64,000 nt of DNA. It comes from Vickermania ingenoplastis (taxonomy: Eukaryota; Euglenozoa; Kinetoplastea; Trypanosomatida; Trypanosomatidae). Each line of letters starts with the position of its first letter. Within the stretch, counting starts at the first letter, position 1. The DNA is taken from contig VFSE01000260.1 in NCBI GenBank assembly GCA_010157825.1, positions 186,001 to 250,000 of the forward strand, read 5' to 3'. A program made the position numbers and the translations under genes. This document shows positions 40,955 to 50,466 of this stretch, in pieces. Below the pieces are notes generated by a model. It ran no database searches. It was not told the DNA's origin and worked only from the letters and a program-made list of their open reading frames with translations.

Positions 40955-43798
40955 ATGTCGCTCGAGACGTTAATATCTGATGCCCTAGCTGGTGATACTG
41001 CTGACAACGACACACTTCAACGGTTTCAAGGCTATTCTCTACTAGAAGTATCGAAGGCTATGAAGAATGACTTGTGTAACCCCCATGTTGTTGGGAAGGC
41101 TGTACACTTATTGGTGAAAATTTTAATGAATGCTAAGCAGCCATCTCGGGATGAGATTTTCTTAGTCACTCAGTATGTTTGCAATGTGTATGACCCTCCT
41201 GCAGAGGCTTTAAAACTGTTGGGCCCTATGCTTTGTAAAATAGTTCAGCAGGGTATTACTTGTGACATTAGATTGTTTGAACTTCTTTTTCAACTAATTA
41301 GGAAAGTCGACATTCAAAAACAATCGTTGGAAATACGTCGGATTTTTTTTAGTGTACTTAGCTTTTTGTTGGAGGAAGAAAATGTGAGAGAATGTGGCTC
41401 TGCTGAACTGGAGTACCTCCTTAATTGCATGGACGGAGAACGCAGCCCTGAATTAGTGTTGCAATTTTTCTGCCTCGCGAGAAAACTGACAGAAACAGCT
41501 GTAAAAGAAGAGTTTAGTAAGGTAGAGAGTGCATATTTTGAATCGATATCTTCATATTTTCCGATCGTTTTTTCTAAGCCTCCTGGTTGCAGTGTGACGA
41601 AGCAGGAGCTTCAGGATGCTCTTAGAGATGTTATGAGTCACCCTGTATTCGGTGATGTTTGTATACCATTTCTTTTAAGCAAGATGGTTTCTCCCTCCGT
41701 GAATGTGAAAAAAGATGCGATGAGAACGTTACGTTCTTGTATTGCTTCTTTCTCCTCCTGTTCCATCATTCAAATGCGTGAAGTTCTGCTGATGATACGA
41801 ACTGAGGCTCTGAAAAGTATTCGTCAGAGTGGGGATACGGTTGATTTTGTGTCCGAGTGCACGGCGGTCCTAAGAACCATTGGAGAAGGATGTGAAGAGA
41901 AAGATTCGGCAGATATTATCAGTCTGTTTGACGTATTGATGGAGGAAGCGATGTCCAACGAGGATGATAGGCCCGCATGTCAATTGTACGCTACGATGTT
42001 CTTTCATCTTTTAACAGGATGTTGGAAATGCTGTGCAAGCCTAAGTGTGTACTTTTTCTCTACGATGTTGAGCAAAAACTTTTCCCCCAACAGCGTTAAC
42101 TCCTTTATTCTGATGTCCTCATTTCTAGCTTCAGTAGTGGATGCGATCGTTCAAATGCAGCCGGAGTTGTCTATATATGTTAAGAGCCTCGAGAGAATAA
42201 AGAAACCGATGGAGGAGCTCGTGCTCTCTGTGATCTCGGCTATTCATGCCTGCCACGCAGAGGATGAATTCCTCCTCTCTTGCCAGACAGAGTTTCTTTT
42301 CTCATTTTTGCAGTTTCAGTGTCATCTGGGTCATTGGGCATCGGAAGAAACGGTTGAAGCGATGCTGCTGGCGTTACTACAAGTTTGCGCCGAGCCGCAC
42401 GTGTGCAGTCAGAGAGGAAAGAAACAACTTTGCCGCTACGCCTCCTTGGACTGGGCTGCTGTGAAGAATTCCTTATCGAAACGTAATTTGTGTGCTGCCT
42501 CGTCCCCTGCAGCTGATTTGCACGATATCCTCTCCCTAATTGGATCGTCCTCCAGTGGCGCTGCTGTGTTTGTCGTTGCTCAGACTTCCCCTTCAGACCG
42601 TGGGTCGCTGGCGGTGCACGTTCTATCTGCGCTGGAAGAAGGTCTGACGGATGAAGATGCAGATAATTTTCTCTTTCTTCTGCGTGAAGGAGAGGGGCAC
42701 GGACCACACCATCTCGAGGCCCTGTGTAGGTTCTTTGGGAAAGCCCCGGATTCCCTTGTGAAGAGGGTCACGACAGCGGTGGCGCAATGCTCTGCTGAGG
42801 AAGCTGCTGCCTTACTTAGTTGTGGGAGACCCGAGATGGAGGTTTCTACATGTGATGTGGAGCCACTCCTGACAAGCTTCTTGTCCCTGCTCTCGACAAG
42901 CTCTCGCACGGGGGGCTACGACAGACTGATCGCGCTGAATGGGCTATTGGGCTGCCTACTGTGCTCCACGGCCCTCGCATCCGATGTTCTACAAGACATC
43001 AAGAGAAGCGATGGAAAAAGAGAAGGTGATACAGAGCGCTGCCTCTGCTTTCTGTGGGCCAATGCCCTCCGCAGGGATGTCGTTGCCATGGATGAAGACG
43101 AGGCGAAGAAGTGCTGGTTAACTATTCTTCTGGACCCCCTCCAGGGAGATGCAGAGGAGGAAACAGCAGCTGCAGTAACAGGAGCCGCCTGCGCTTATCT
43201 AGATTTCCAGCCGTTAGTTACCCGCACAACAAAAAACGCTTCGCACACGCTTCTTCCATGTCTCGTGCAACACGCCGCTGCCCTTGTTTCCTCCCCCGGT
43301 GCCACTGTTGCTAGACGTGCCACCGTCTGGGAGGCAGTGCGGCGCCTGATAGAGCGAGAAACAGAAGACGTGGTGCGACGCTGCACCGTAGACCTCCTGG
43401 ATGTCCTGAGGGCCCATGCTTCATTGCCTATTGAGCATGGGCCAGAGGCAGAGTGGAGCTGCAAATGCATGACCTTCTCTGTGCTGGCAGCTCTGCATGC
43501 TAAGTACACGAGCAGCGAGGCCAGCCACAGCCGAGAGTGGAGCCACTATATTGCGACAGACGGCGCCTTGGAGGCAGCGGTATTTGCAGGCCTGAAGACC
43601 CCCCGAATGCAGGATCGCTGTACCGCTCTAGAGCTCCTTCAGTGTGTGGCCGAAAGCTTTGCCACAATGAAGAAGCCACTCCCTATGAAATTCAAGGCGA
43701 AGGTGTTGGTCCACACTATTGACGCCCTGGGGGACCATAAACGGAAGGTGCGGCAGGCCGCGGCCCAGTGCCGCCACATGTGGTTCTTGGCGAAGTAG
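40955..43798 (+). CDS. MMS19: MMS19, cytosolic iron-sulfur cluster targeting protein
   Basis: A 947-residue helical-repeat (HEAT-type) protein from ATG 40955. The N-terminal part carries the MMS19 signature: repeated leucine-rich helices, RIFFSVLSFLLEEE, then YFPIVFSKPPGCSVTKQEL and CIPFLLSKMVSPSVNVKKDA. The C-terminal end has the family's final HEAT repeat (DALGDHKRKVRQAAAQCRHMW). MMS19 works with the CIA targeting complex to load iron-sulfur clusters onto DNA polymerases, helicases such as XPD, and other nuclear proteins. A T/C tract at about 40,861-40,893 and AG at 40,919-40,920 give a leader of about 35 bases. It is the first gene of the rightward unit. Its 5' half is much more AT-rich than its 3' half. 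Confidence 0.88.
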   Translation: MSLETLISDALAGDTADNDTLQRFQGYSLLEVSKAMKNDLCNPHVVGKAVHLLVKILMNAKQPSRDEIFLVTQYVCNVYDPPAEALKLLGPMLCKIVQQGITCDIRLFELLFQLIRKVDIQKQSLEIRRIFFSVLSFLLEEENVRECGSAELEYLLNCMDGERSPELVLQFFCLARKLTETAVKEEFSKVESAYFESISSYFPIVFSKPPGCSVTKQELQDALRDVMSHPVFGDVCIPFLLSKMVSPSVNVKKDAMRTLRSCIASFSSCSIIQMREVLLMIRTEALKSIRQSGDTVDFVSECTAVLRTIGEGCEEKDSADIISLFDVLMEEAMSNEDDRPACQLYATMFFHLLTGCWKCCASLSVYFFSTMLSKNFSPNSVNSFILMSSFLASVVDAIVQMQPELSIYVKSLERIKKPMEELVLSVISAIHACHAEDEFLLSCQTEFLFSFLQFQCHLGHWASEETVEAMLLALLQVCAEPHVCSQRGKKQLCRYASLDWAAVKNSLSKRNLCAASSPAADLHDILSLIGSSSSGAAVFVVAQTSPSDRGSLAVHVLSALEEGLTDEDADNFLFLLREGEGHGPHHLEALCRFFGKAPDSLVKRVTTAVAQCSAEEAAALLSCGRPEMEVSTCDVEPLLTSFLSLLSTSSRTGGYDRLIALNGLLGCLLCSTALASDVLQDIKRSDGKREGDTERCLCFLWANALRRDVVAMDEDEAKKCWLTILLDPLQGDAEEETAAAVTGAACAYLDFQPLVTRTTKNASHTLLPCLVQHAAALVSSPGATVARRATVWEAVRRLIERETEDVVRRCTVDLLDVLRAHASLPIEHGPEAEWSCKCMTFSVLAALHAKYTSSEASHSREWSHYIATDGALEAAVFAGLKTPRMQDRCTALELLQCVAESFATMKKPLPMKFKAKVLVHTIDALGDHKRKVRQAAAQCRHMWFLAK

Positions 43799-44537
43799 CC
43801 GCGGCGCGTACTTCGCTACCTATGATACGTTGCGGGGGGATGCCGCTTTATTATTATTATTATTATCATCATTTGCATTATTATCACAGTTCATAATATT
43901 TCCAAGGGAAAAAAAATTGTCGTGTAAATCATGTTAACTACAATAACATTCACAAACCGGCACCTCCTCATAGATGGGGACTTCCATTCCAACATTGAAC
44001 TGCGAATTAGGTGAGGTTCACATATGATGCAGCGGCTAAAAGCTGAACTTGTGCTGTCTCGGAGGGCACATAACTCTCCTCTATGAATTTCTCCCCCCCC
44101 CCCCCCCTGCCCATCTTCCACATGTACTGTTCAACTAGTTCCCGATAGTTCACTCGTACTCGTCGGCAGGTAGAGTGAAAATAGAGAGAGCCCTACATAG
44201 TGAGGAGCCAATACGAGGGACTCGAACCCAAGTGGGGGGACCATTCAATAGGAACGTGTTGAAGAAGCAGGAGGGCTCCGTGGCCCGTGATGTCGTCCTC
44301 TTCCACAATTTTTCTGCAGCATGACCTCGCACCAGCGCACCGGGATCTGGTGATCCAACTAGCACCACCGCAGGCTCGTCTCGTCAACTGTGTTCCAGAG
44401 GAGGAGGGGGGGGCTTCCTCCGCACGTGGCACGAGGCGGCACCGCTACTCCCTCTCACCACACGAAATACACCAGGACTGGAGAAAGGTGGAGATGCCGA
44501 CGAAGAGCAATCCGTCGTGTTCGTTACAGAGCGCCAC
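43799..44537. other. Intergenic region with a C15 tract
   Basis: No gene seen. It has ATT repeats (about 43,848-43,864), a run of 15 C at about 44,093-44,107, and a probable acceptor CACCAG near 44,473 after a pyrimidine stretch. A plus-strand frame of 126 codons overlaps the kinase start and looks spurious. Confidence 0.6.
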
Positions 44538-45380
44538 ATGGACTCGGCCGACGTTGTCTATGCCGTCTTTGTGGCGCAGCTCCCCGTGCTCTCCTTTATG
44601 CGGGAAGCCTCCACGGCGGAGTTGCTCACCTCCACAGCGGATGAGACGATCTCGGCGGAGGCACTGACTGCCCAGTTCTTCCGCACGGCGAAGGATGGGC
44701 GGTTTATTGTCATTGAGGGGGCTGACGGCGCTGGCAAGGAGACGCAAACCAAACACCTCAAGGAGCGCCTCGGGGAGGAGGGGGTGCCGGTGGGGCACGT
44801 CGCGTTCCCCAACTACGGCGGCTTCTGTGGGAATGTCGTCCGAGACGTTCTCAATCAGCGCAAGGCGCTGGTAAAGGATCTGAACACGCTCTCCCTGAGC
44901 TTGATGTTCACCCTCAACCGGCTCTCGAAGCGGTCGGAGCTTCTCTGGGCCCGGCGCCAGGGCCGCTGCGTGCTGCTGGACCGCTATTACACGGCTAACT
45001 TTGGCTATCAAGGGGCCAAAGTTTCTGACGCGGATCGAGGGCCTTTCCTCGACTACCTGGAGCGTCTCGAGGTGGGCTGGCTGGGGCTGCCCTCTCCACA
45101 TTTGGTCGTGTACTTGGATCTTCCCCCGCGCCACGCGCTGATGGCCATGAAGAAGGACCCCAAGCGGCAGGAACTCGACGCCAACGAGACCGCGAGCGTA
45201 GCGGTAAAGGAGCGAATTAGAGAGGTTTTCTGCTGGTGCTGTCAGGAGAAGCCTCACTGGGATGTCGTGCTCAGCTGCGATGACAAGGGGGAACGATTCT
45301 CTATACCCGACGTGCATCGTAAGATTTGGGCTCTGGTCCAGCCGGTGCTGCTCGGGCACGACGAACAGCAGAAAACCTAA
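44538..45380 (+). CDS. TMPK: Thymidylate kinase (dTMP kinase)
   Basis: A 280-residue protein. The frame starts at a GTG (44517), but the first ATG is at 44538 (MDSADVVYAVF), after a probable CAG acceptor near 44,473. The kinase core begins at about residue 55 (GRFIVIEGADGAGKETQTK, P-loop around 61-68). It continues with the dTMP-binding DRYYTANFGYQGAK (about 148) and LVVYLDLPP. It phosphorylates dTMP to dTDP with ATP. The usual family length is about 210 residues, so about 55 extra N-terminal residues are present. They are neither a clear mitochondrial presequence nor a known domain; initiation at the internal Met in SFMREAST is possible. It is pathway-linked to the dUTPase at 11.5 kb. Confidence 0.93.
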   Translation: MDSADVVYAVFVAQLPVLSFMREASTAELLTSTADETISAEALTAQFFRTAKDGRFIVIEGADGAGKETQTKHLKERLGEEGVPVGHVAFPNYGGFCGNVVRDVLNQRKALVKDLNTLSLSLMFTLNRLSKRSELLWARRQGRCVLLDRYYTANFGYQGAKVSDADRGPFLDYLERLEVGWLGLPSPHLVVYLDLPPRHALMAMKKDPKRQELDANETASVAVKERIREVFCWCCQEKPHWDVVLSCDDKGERFSIPDVHRKIWALVQPVLLGHDEQQKT

Positions 45381-45706
45381 AGCAGTCGTTATTGCGGAGG
45401 GCAACAGCTTTTACGTTACATCTCTGGATCCTCACGCACAAACCGCACCATGCCGGTCCCTTTTTAAAAAAAAAAAAAGGAACGTGCCTAATCTCCCTAC
45501 ACACACCCACTCACTTACAACACTTACATTAGAGTTAGAGTTCTATTGAGAACCTCATTCCCAAAAGGCTTAAAAGAAACAAACAAAAAAAAAATTCAAC
45601 GCAAAAGAGCGTCACTGCATTCGTATGTGATGGCACCAACTTATTCGGGCGAAGAGATGCAGTCACCGGTACCGTTCAAACTTTAATTGGTCGAACTTAT
45701 CTTTAC
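45381..45706. other. Intergenic region
   Basis: No gene seen; A-runs near 45,466-45,478 and 45,583-45,593. Probably the 3' UTR of the kinase. Confidence 0.6.
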
Positions 45707-45765
45707 CCTTTCTCTCTCTCTCTTTCTCTTCTGCTCTCTATAATATACTTCACATACACACATAG
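45707..45765 (+). promoter_or_regulatory. Predicted spliced-leader acceptor of eL33
   Basis: A long pyrimidine tract (about 45,709-45,740, mostly CT repeats) is followed by CACATAG with AG at 45,764-45,765, 20 bases before the ATG. Confidence 0.7.
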
Positions 45766-45785
45766 GAATCTCAGGGTGATTTACA

Positions 45786-46220
45786 ATGGCTGTCTCCAAG
45801 GTTCACGCGCAGCAGAGCAAGAAGGTCCACCAGCTGGCCAAGAAGACCAGCAAGGTGAATCGCAACCGCAAGGCCCCCCGCCTCTACATGAAGGGCACCC
45901 TCGCCGGCTACACCCGTGGTCTCCACGGCCAGGTGAAGAACACGGCCCTCGTCCGCGTCGACAATGTCAACACCCGCGAGGACGCCGCCTGGTACACCGG
46001 CAAGCGTGTGTGCTACGTGTACCACGGCTACAAGGTCAAGCGGTGCGTCCGCTGGAGCAAGGCTCCCGCCCGCCGCAGCACCGCCCGCGCCATCTGGGGC
46101 CGTGTGACCCGCCCCCACGGTAACGCTGGTATGCTCCGCGCCAAGTTCAACGGTGCCGCGGTCCCCGCCTCTGCCATTGGCCGCCGCGTCCGTGTGTACC
46201 TCTACCCCAGCAAGATTTAA
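45786..46220 (+). CDS. RPL35A: 60S ribosomal protein L35A (eL33)
   Basis: A 144-residue basic protein starting MAVSKVHAQQSKKVHQ. The conserved eL33 core is clear: RLYMKGTLAGYTRGLHGQ, NTALVRVDNV, then GKRVCYVYHGYKVKRCVRW and the C-terminal RAIWGRVTRPHGNAG and RRVRVYLYPSKI. It is a component of the cytosolic large ribosomal subunit. Strongly GC-biased third positions mark high expression. The start is fixed by a strong upstream acceptor. A reverse-strand frame of 154 codons over the gene is a shadow. Only one copy is in the window, unlike L23a. Confidence 0.97.
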   Translation: MAVSKVHAQQSKKVHQLAKKTSKVNRNRKAPRLYMKGTLAGYTRGLHGQVKNTALVRVDNVNTREDAAWYTGKRVCYVYHGYKVKRCVRWSKAPARRSTARAIWGRVTRPHGNAGMLRAKFNGAAVPASAIGRRVRVYLYPSKI

Positions 46221-46595
46221 GTCCCGTCGATACAAATGCGCAGGGAGAGAAGAGGAGCTTCCTCTTTGATCTTATTGCGTTATTTTGTGTTGGAATGCAT
46301 GCAGCTGGTGTGGCGGTGCCGCACGTGGGCTAGACTCCCCCCCCATGGGCCCCTAGACCCTCTATGACCCCTGTGGATGTGATCTGATACAGATTATCAT
46401 TTTTATTTTTCATCCAAAAAAAAAAAAAAATAATAATAATAATCTCGTTACGAATTGTATCGCCATGGAGGGAAGGAAAGAGATAGGGGTGCAGAGCCTT
46501 TCCCTTGAAGACGGTAGCACTGCGTTTGATGGTTGTGAAGAACAACACGTCTCTTCTTCATCTCTTTTTCTTCCCCTTCGGCTCTTTGGTTTCAA

Positions 46596-46636
<41 letters not shown>

Positions 46637-46910
46637 TTACTGGTGTACAACTGAACCATTTAATTGAAAGGGAAAAAAAGAAAAGAAAAAGAGAGAAGAA
46701 GCAGTAATTGAATATATATATATATATATATAAAGGAGGGACGACATCGTTCGTGACAATCGTAGCGCTCGCTTCTTTCATATCATGCGGACATCTTTCC
46801 TTTAGGGTCGCCTAGTGTTCACTCCAGACATCGTGTTGCACTGCACACACTATATATAATATACATCAACAGAGTAGGAGGAGGTTACCTAGTTTCCCAG
46901 CGCTGTCTCG
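46221..46910. other. Intergenic region with TTA and TA repeats
   Basis: No gene seen. It has an A-run at 46,416-46,429, TTA repeats at about 46,597-46,635 and a TA repeat at about 46,713-46,732. The sequence TTTCCCAG near 46,893-46,900 is a likely acceptor for the next gene. Confidence 0.6.
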
Positions 46911-48185
46911 ATGGCTGGAGTCCACTGCGATGTCTTCTCGGACTCCTACGCCTGCGCCTTCCGACAGTGCACCGGATACGCATCCCCGTTCCCTATTGTG
47001 CGCCTCGGCAACCCCGTGAGAGGTGCCGCCAGTGGAGAAGGGTGGATGACGTGCATCGCCCAGGCCCAGCGCAACCACCACAGCGAGGACACTGTAGCGC
47101 TGCTCATGAGCCTTCGCCTAGTGCCCCGCGAGCCGTGCGCCTCCTTCATGGAGCTCTTGCCCGTTGGCCCACCAAGAGAGGCGAGTACCGCACCGGAGCA
47201 GCACCGAAAGGGCGGGACCAAGAGGGAGAGGGAGTCCGATGTGAGTAGCCGTACAACCCCCGCTAGCGCCCCGCCCCCCTCCACGAAAAGCACAGGAATT
47301 GGGGTGATAAACCTGCGGCCCTCCAACGCCGGTGGAGTGTACTACTTTGCAGAGCTGGTGGAGCGTGGCGGGGTGATTGCGGTCGTCGACCGGCACACCC
47401 GCACCGGGGCCTGCGTTGCTTCCTTCCTACAACGCCGCACCGAAGAGGATGGTCTCCTGCAGCGGGAAATGGCCAGGCTGCGCGGTGTCACTGCGGTGTC
47501 CGGCCCCGCCACCAGCCCCAGCCCCGCTGCACCCTCCTCGGCCGGCCTCAGCGCAGCAGTGTGGTGGTGCGCTACGGCCCACAACACTGTTGCCTGCATG
47601 GATGCAGAAACGATCTTCACGACCGCAACGCCTACAGAAGTCCTTCACGTTCCCCAGATATCCTCCTCCTTTGGGGTTCCGGTAGGCGGTGGCCTAGGCC
47701 TCACTGCCATCTGCAGCCAAACAGCCGCCGTCTTTTCCGCGGGGGGCGCCATGCGGGTGGACCGCCGAGCACCAAAGGGTGTCGGGTCTGGCCTCGCCGT
47801 GGCCTCCCCGGATACAGGTAATCTCCGCAGCGCTACCCTTGGGGGCGCGGACCATGCACCCATGGTGGTCGGCTACACAACCAAGCGCAAGCTCGTGGTG
47901 TTTGACACCCGCCGTGCCGCTAGTCCCGTGTACTGCCACGAAAGCCCAGCGTACATATGCGTTAAGAGCAATTTAGGTGCTGATGTCGCGCTCCTCATCT
48001 CTGGCGATCAAGTTGGTGTGATGCAGTTATCTACGCTTGCTATTCTGGGGGCGGCGCAGGTTCCTGATGTATGTGGGGTGGATAGCATACTCGACGCCGT
48101 CATCACGTCATGGTCCTCTGAACGGCTGGGAATGCGCATGAGCAGCGCCAATGGAATGGTCGCCGACTGGACGATGGTCCTGTGA
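46911..48185 (+). CDS. Hypothetical protein, probably WD40-like beta propeller
   Basis: A 424-residue protein from ATG 46911 (MAGVHCDVFSDSY). It contains short beta-rich stretches with WD-like endings, the clearest being MVVGYTTKRKLVVFDTRRA, then VALLISGDQVGVMQLSTL and AAVWWCATAHNTVACMDAE. The spacing suits a small beta propeller, but no repeat is a textbook WD40, so this is inference. A charged low-complexity insert (PEQHRKGGTKRERESD) lies near residue 100. No signal peptide or membrane segment. No orthologue recognised. The start follows a pyrimidine and CCCAG acceptor by about 10 bases. Confidence 0.8.
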   Translation: MAGVHCDVFSDSYACAFRQCTGYASPFPIVRLGNPVRGAASGEGWMTCIAQAQRNHHSEDTVALLMSLRLVPREPCASFMELLPVGPPREASTAPEQHRKGGTKRERESDVSSRTTPASAPPPSTKSTGIGVINLRPSNAGGVYYFAELVERGGVIAVVDRHTRTGACVASFLQRRTEEDGLLQREMARLRGVTAVSGPATSPSPAAPSSAGLSAAVWWCATAHNTVACMDAETIFTTATPTEVLHVPQISSSFGVPVGGGLGLTAICSQTAAVFSAGGAMRVDRRAPKGVGSGLAVASPDTGNLRSATLGGADHAPMVVGYTTKRKLVVFDTRRAASPVYCHESPAYICVKSNLGADVALLISGDQVGVMQLSTLAILGAAQVPDVCGVDSILDAVITSWSSERLGMRMSSANGMVADWTMVL

Positions 48186-48744
48186 GCGGAAAGAACGGAG
48201 ACGGCGGGGGGATGGTTGTCGCTGCTTCTACCTCTATGAGTAATGCTGCTGCTGTTGCTGCTGTTGCCTCCGCCCCGCCTTGGCAGCCTGTTGTACCTTG
48301 TTTAGCTGAGCAAGTATATAAATCTATATACATCTATCTATATAAACAGCTACAACACTCACTGCCACACAGGTGAGGGTACAAAAGAGGGAAGAAAACC
48401 ATTTTAAAACTATTGGGCCTACCGATCTGCTGGCTAGAAAAGAAGAAGAAGAAGTGTGTCAATGCTCTATCCTTTGACTCCCGTACGTTCCTCGTATCGC
48501 ACATGGTACGCTCTGTGTTCTCCTCTCTTTCGTTGCTCACTTCTCCGCTGCTTTCCATTTGGAAGAAGCCACAATAATAATATTTTATACATTATATATA
48601 TTTATAGGTGACCTGACCCCTTCCCCGGGTAATATATACTTCGCCTTTAGCACCCTTAGCATCTACCCCATTCTCTCTCCTCTCTCTCTAGACCAGAGGT
48701 CTTTATTGCACGTGGATCAAGATAGCCTCGTAGTGTCCTCGTCG
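48186..48744. other. Intergenic region with an acceptor tract
   Basis: No gene seen. It has a GCT repeat near 48,246-48,268, ATATA stretches, and the splice acceptor of the Nudix gene. Confidence 0.6.
48670..48691 (+). promoter_or_regulatory. Predicted spliced-leader acceptor of the Nudix gene
   Basis: An almost pure CT tract ends in CTCTAG, AG at 48,690-48,691. It lies inside the longer open frame from 48,559 and so fixes the downstream ATG at 48,745 as the start. Confidence 0.75.
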
Positions 48745-49800
48745 ATGCGGTGCAGTACACGCCTTTCAGTGTATCTGCCCTTTGCTTTCACCAAGTCCGC
48801 CGGAGGCGTCGTTGGGCGCTACGAGAAGGAGCGCCTGGACCCCACGTTCCTCCAGGAGCGCCGGGCGGATGCCAAGGCTCGGATGATCATCTGCCGCTCG
48901 GAGGGAAAGGCCAACCCAGAGCTCTTCCTCCGTTGCTGTGGTACTAGTGCTAGCACTAGTACCACAGCAGCGGCGGCGCTACCCGGGGAGCACCCCGCGT
49001 TCCACCCGCTCTCCCAGCAAACTCTGCAGCCCAACGCCGGGAACGATCTTCTCTTCCTTGGCGAAGACACGGCAGAACGCTCCTTGTTTCTGGCCCCGAC
49101 CGCTGCTGTGTCACCCGCGTACCTCTCCTCAGGGTGCTGGACGTGCTCCAGGGAAATCTTTACGTCGTCTATTGCCGCGGCGGATCTCAACGCTGTGGGC
49201 CTCGCCATCTCCGTCGAGCAGTGGCGCACGGCGACGAAATTTTGCTCCGCCTGCGGCGCCGCGTTCACGGCCGAGCACTTCGCCCACGATCACTTCACCT
49301 GCGGCCAGTGCCGGCGGCTTGTATACCCCAGCATGACCCCCGCCGTGATCATTACGGTCCTGGATGGCCGTGGCATGGCGCTGCTGTGCCAGAACACCCG
49401 CAAGCCGCTGAGCCCCGGCGGCCGGCCGCTCCTCACCATTCTCGCCGGGTTCGTCAGCCCGGGGGAAACGCTGGAGGAGGCGGTGGTCCGCGAGGTGGAG
49501 GAGGAGTCCCACGCCCGCGTGACACAGCTGGCCTACGTGGGCTCGCAGCCGTACCCCTTCCCGGCCCAGATGATGTCCTGCTACTACGGCGTGGCGGATA
49601 GCGCGGCGCCTATCAAACCACAGGAGGGGGAGATCCTGCAAGTCCGGTGGGTCCCCAAGGCGGAGGTGCAGCAAGCACTGCAGCAGAGGCACCCCGAATT
49701 CGATCTCCCGCCGCCCTACACAGCGACACACCTGCTGCTTAGCTCCTGGGCCAACGGCCAGGTGGATGATCATGGGGTGTGGGTAGGGGCGAAACTTTAA
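48745..49800 (+). CDS. Nudix hydrolase, NADH pyrophosphatase (NudC/NPY1/NUDT12) type
   Basis: A 351-residue protein from ATG 48745 (MRCSTRLSVYLPF). A zinc ribbon is present (CSAC near residue 167, CGQC near 183). The Nudix box is complete: GFVSPGETLEEAVVREVEEES, about residues 235-255, matching Gx5Ex7REUxEE. It is followed by SQPYPFP, the hallmark of the SQPWPFP group. That group splits NADH to NMNH and AMP, or removes NAD caps from RNA. Enzyme choice between these is inference. The N-terminal 165 residues correspond to the NudC-type N-terminal domain, with a Ser/Thr/Ala low-complexity insert near 64-75. The insert encodes a 36-base perfect palindrome. No peroxisomal tripeptide is seen; the protein ends GAKL. 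Confidence 0.92.
   Translation: MRCSTRLSVYLPFAFTKSAGGVVGRYEKERLDPTFLQERRADAKARMIICRSEGKANPELFLRCCGTSASTSTTAAAALPGEHPAFHPLSQQTLQPNAGNDLLFLGEDTAERSLFLAPTAAVSPAYLSSGCWTCSREIFTSSIAAADLNAVGLAISVEQWRTATKFCSACGAAFTAEHFAHDHFTCGQCRRLVYPSMTPAVIITVLDGRGMALLCQNTRKPLSPGGRPLLTILAGFVSPGETLEEAVVREVEEESHARVTQLAYVGSQPYPFPAQMMSCYYGVADSAAPIKPQEGEILQVRWVPKAEVQQALQQRHPEFDLPPPYTATHLLLSSWANGQVDDHGVWVGAKL
48934..48969. repeat. Perfect 36-base palindrome inside the Nudix gene
   Basis: Two perfect 18-base arms meet at the GCTAGC centre (48,951/48,952) without spacer; each arm holds ACTAGT. It encodes Cys/Gly/Thr/Ser residues in a poorly conserved linker. Confidence 0.9.
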
Positions 49801-50466
49801 GCTATCACGGGGAGAAATTCCAAACCACCGCCACCACCTCTGATTTTGGTTTACCCTTTTTCTTTGTTGTGTGTGTCTATGTGAAACTCTTTTTTTCTCG
49901 GTCGCGTCGAAGACCTCTCTCTCTCTCTCTGTCTCTGTGTGTCGTGTGGCCCTTGTAGTTCGTGCACCTCAGCAGCAGCCCTTGTGTTATGCTGCGCGAG
50001 AGTCCATGAAGAAAATTAGAGGCGAGAGAACCATCAAAATAAAACGTATTTTCCTGGGAGGCGGAGGAGCGGCGGTCTCTCTCTCTCTCTCTCTCGCTAT
50101 CCTTGTCGAGAAGGATGAGGATCCTCATTATGATGGGCCCCCGCGGACGATGAAATGAATTATTCGCTTCCTTCTCATTCGTGCTGTTGTGTATACCTGC
50201 TGTTTGTGGCTCCTTCCTTCTTCTTCATTAGTTTCGTGTCCCACTACGCTACTGCTTTGCCGTTCCTACAGCCTTCCTTTTTTGTTCTCATACAAGAAAA
50301 CAGCAACAACCTCAGCCAACGAACTCTTCTGTTACCCGTTATTATTATTATTATTAGTAGTAGTAGTAGTAGTAAACCGTTGAAACATCCACACACGCAC
50401 GTTCGTTCCCGTAAGCACAGACTTTTCTTCTCTTTCTTGTTGTTATTTCCCTCTCACATCGGTCCA
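49801..50466. other. Intergenic region
   Basis: No separate gene. CT repeats lie near 49,915-49,932 and 50,078-50,095, and TTA/TAG repeats near 50,339-50,373. The open frame that starts at 50,155 in this stretch is hydrophobic homopolymer translation and is treated as leader. Several AGs after pyrimidine tracts (for example 50,229-50,230 and CACAG near 50,420) could be the acceptor. Confidence 0.55.

Noticed and set aside
44216-44236. Minus-strand GGTTCGAGTCC, like a tRNA B box
   Set aside because: The T-stem does not pair fully, and no D arm, anticodon arm or acceptor stem could be built around it.
50155-50466. N-terminal extension of the PSP1-domain protein
   Set aside because: The extra 104 residues are translated pyrimidine tracts and TTA/TAG repeats, and likely acceptor AGs fall inside it.
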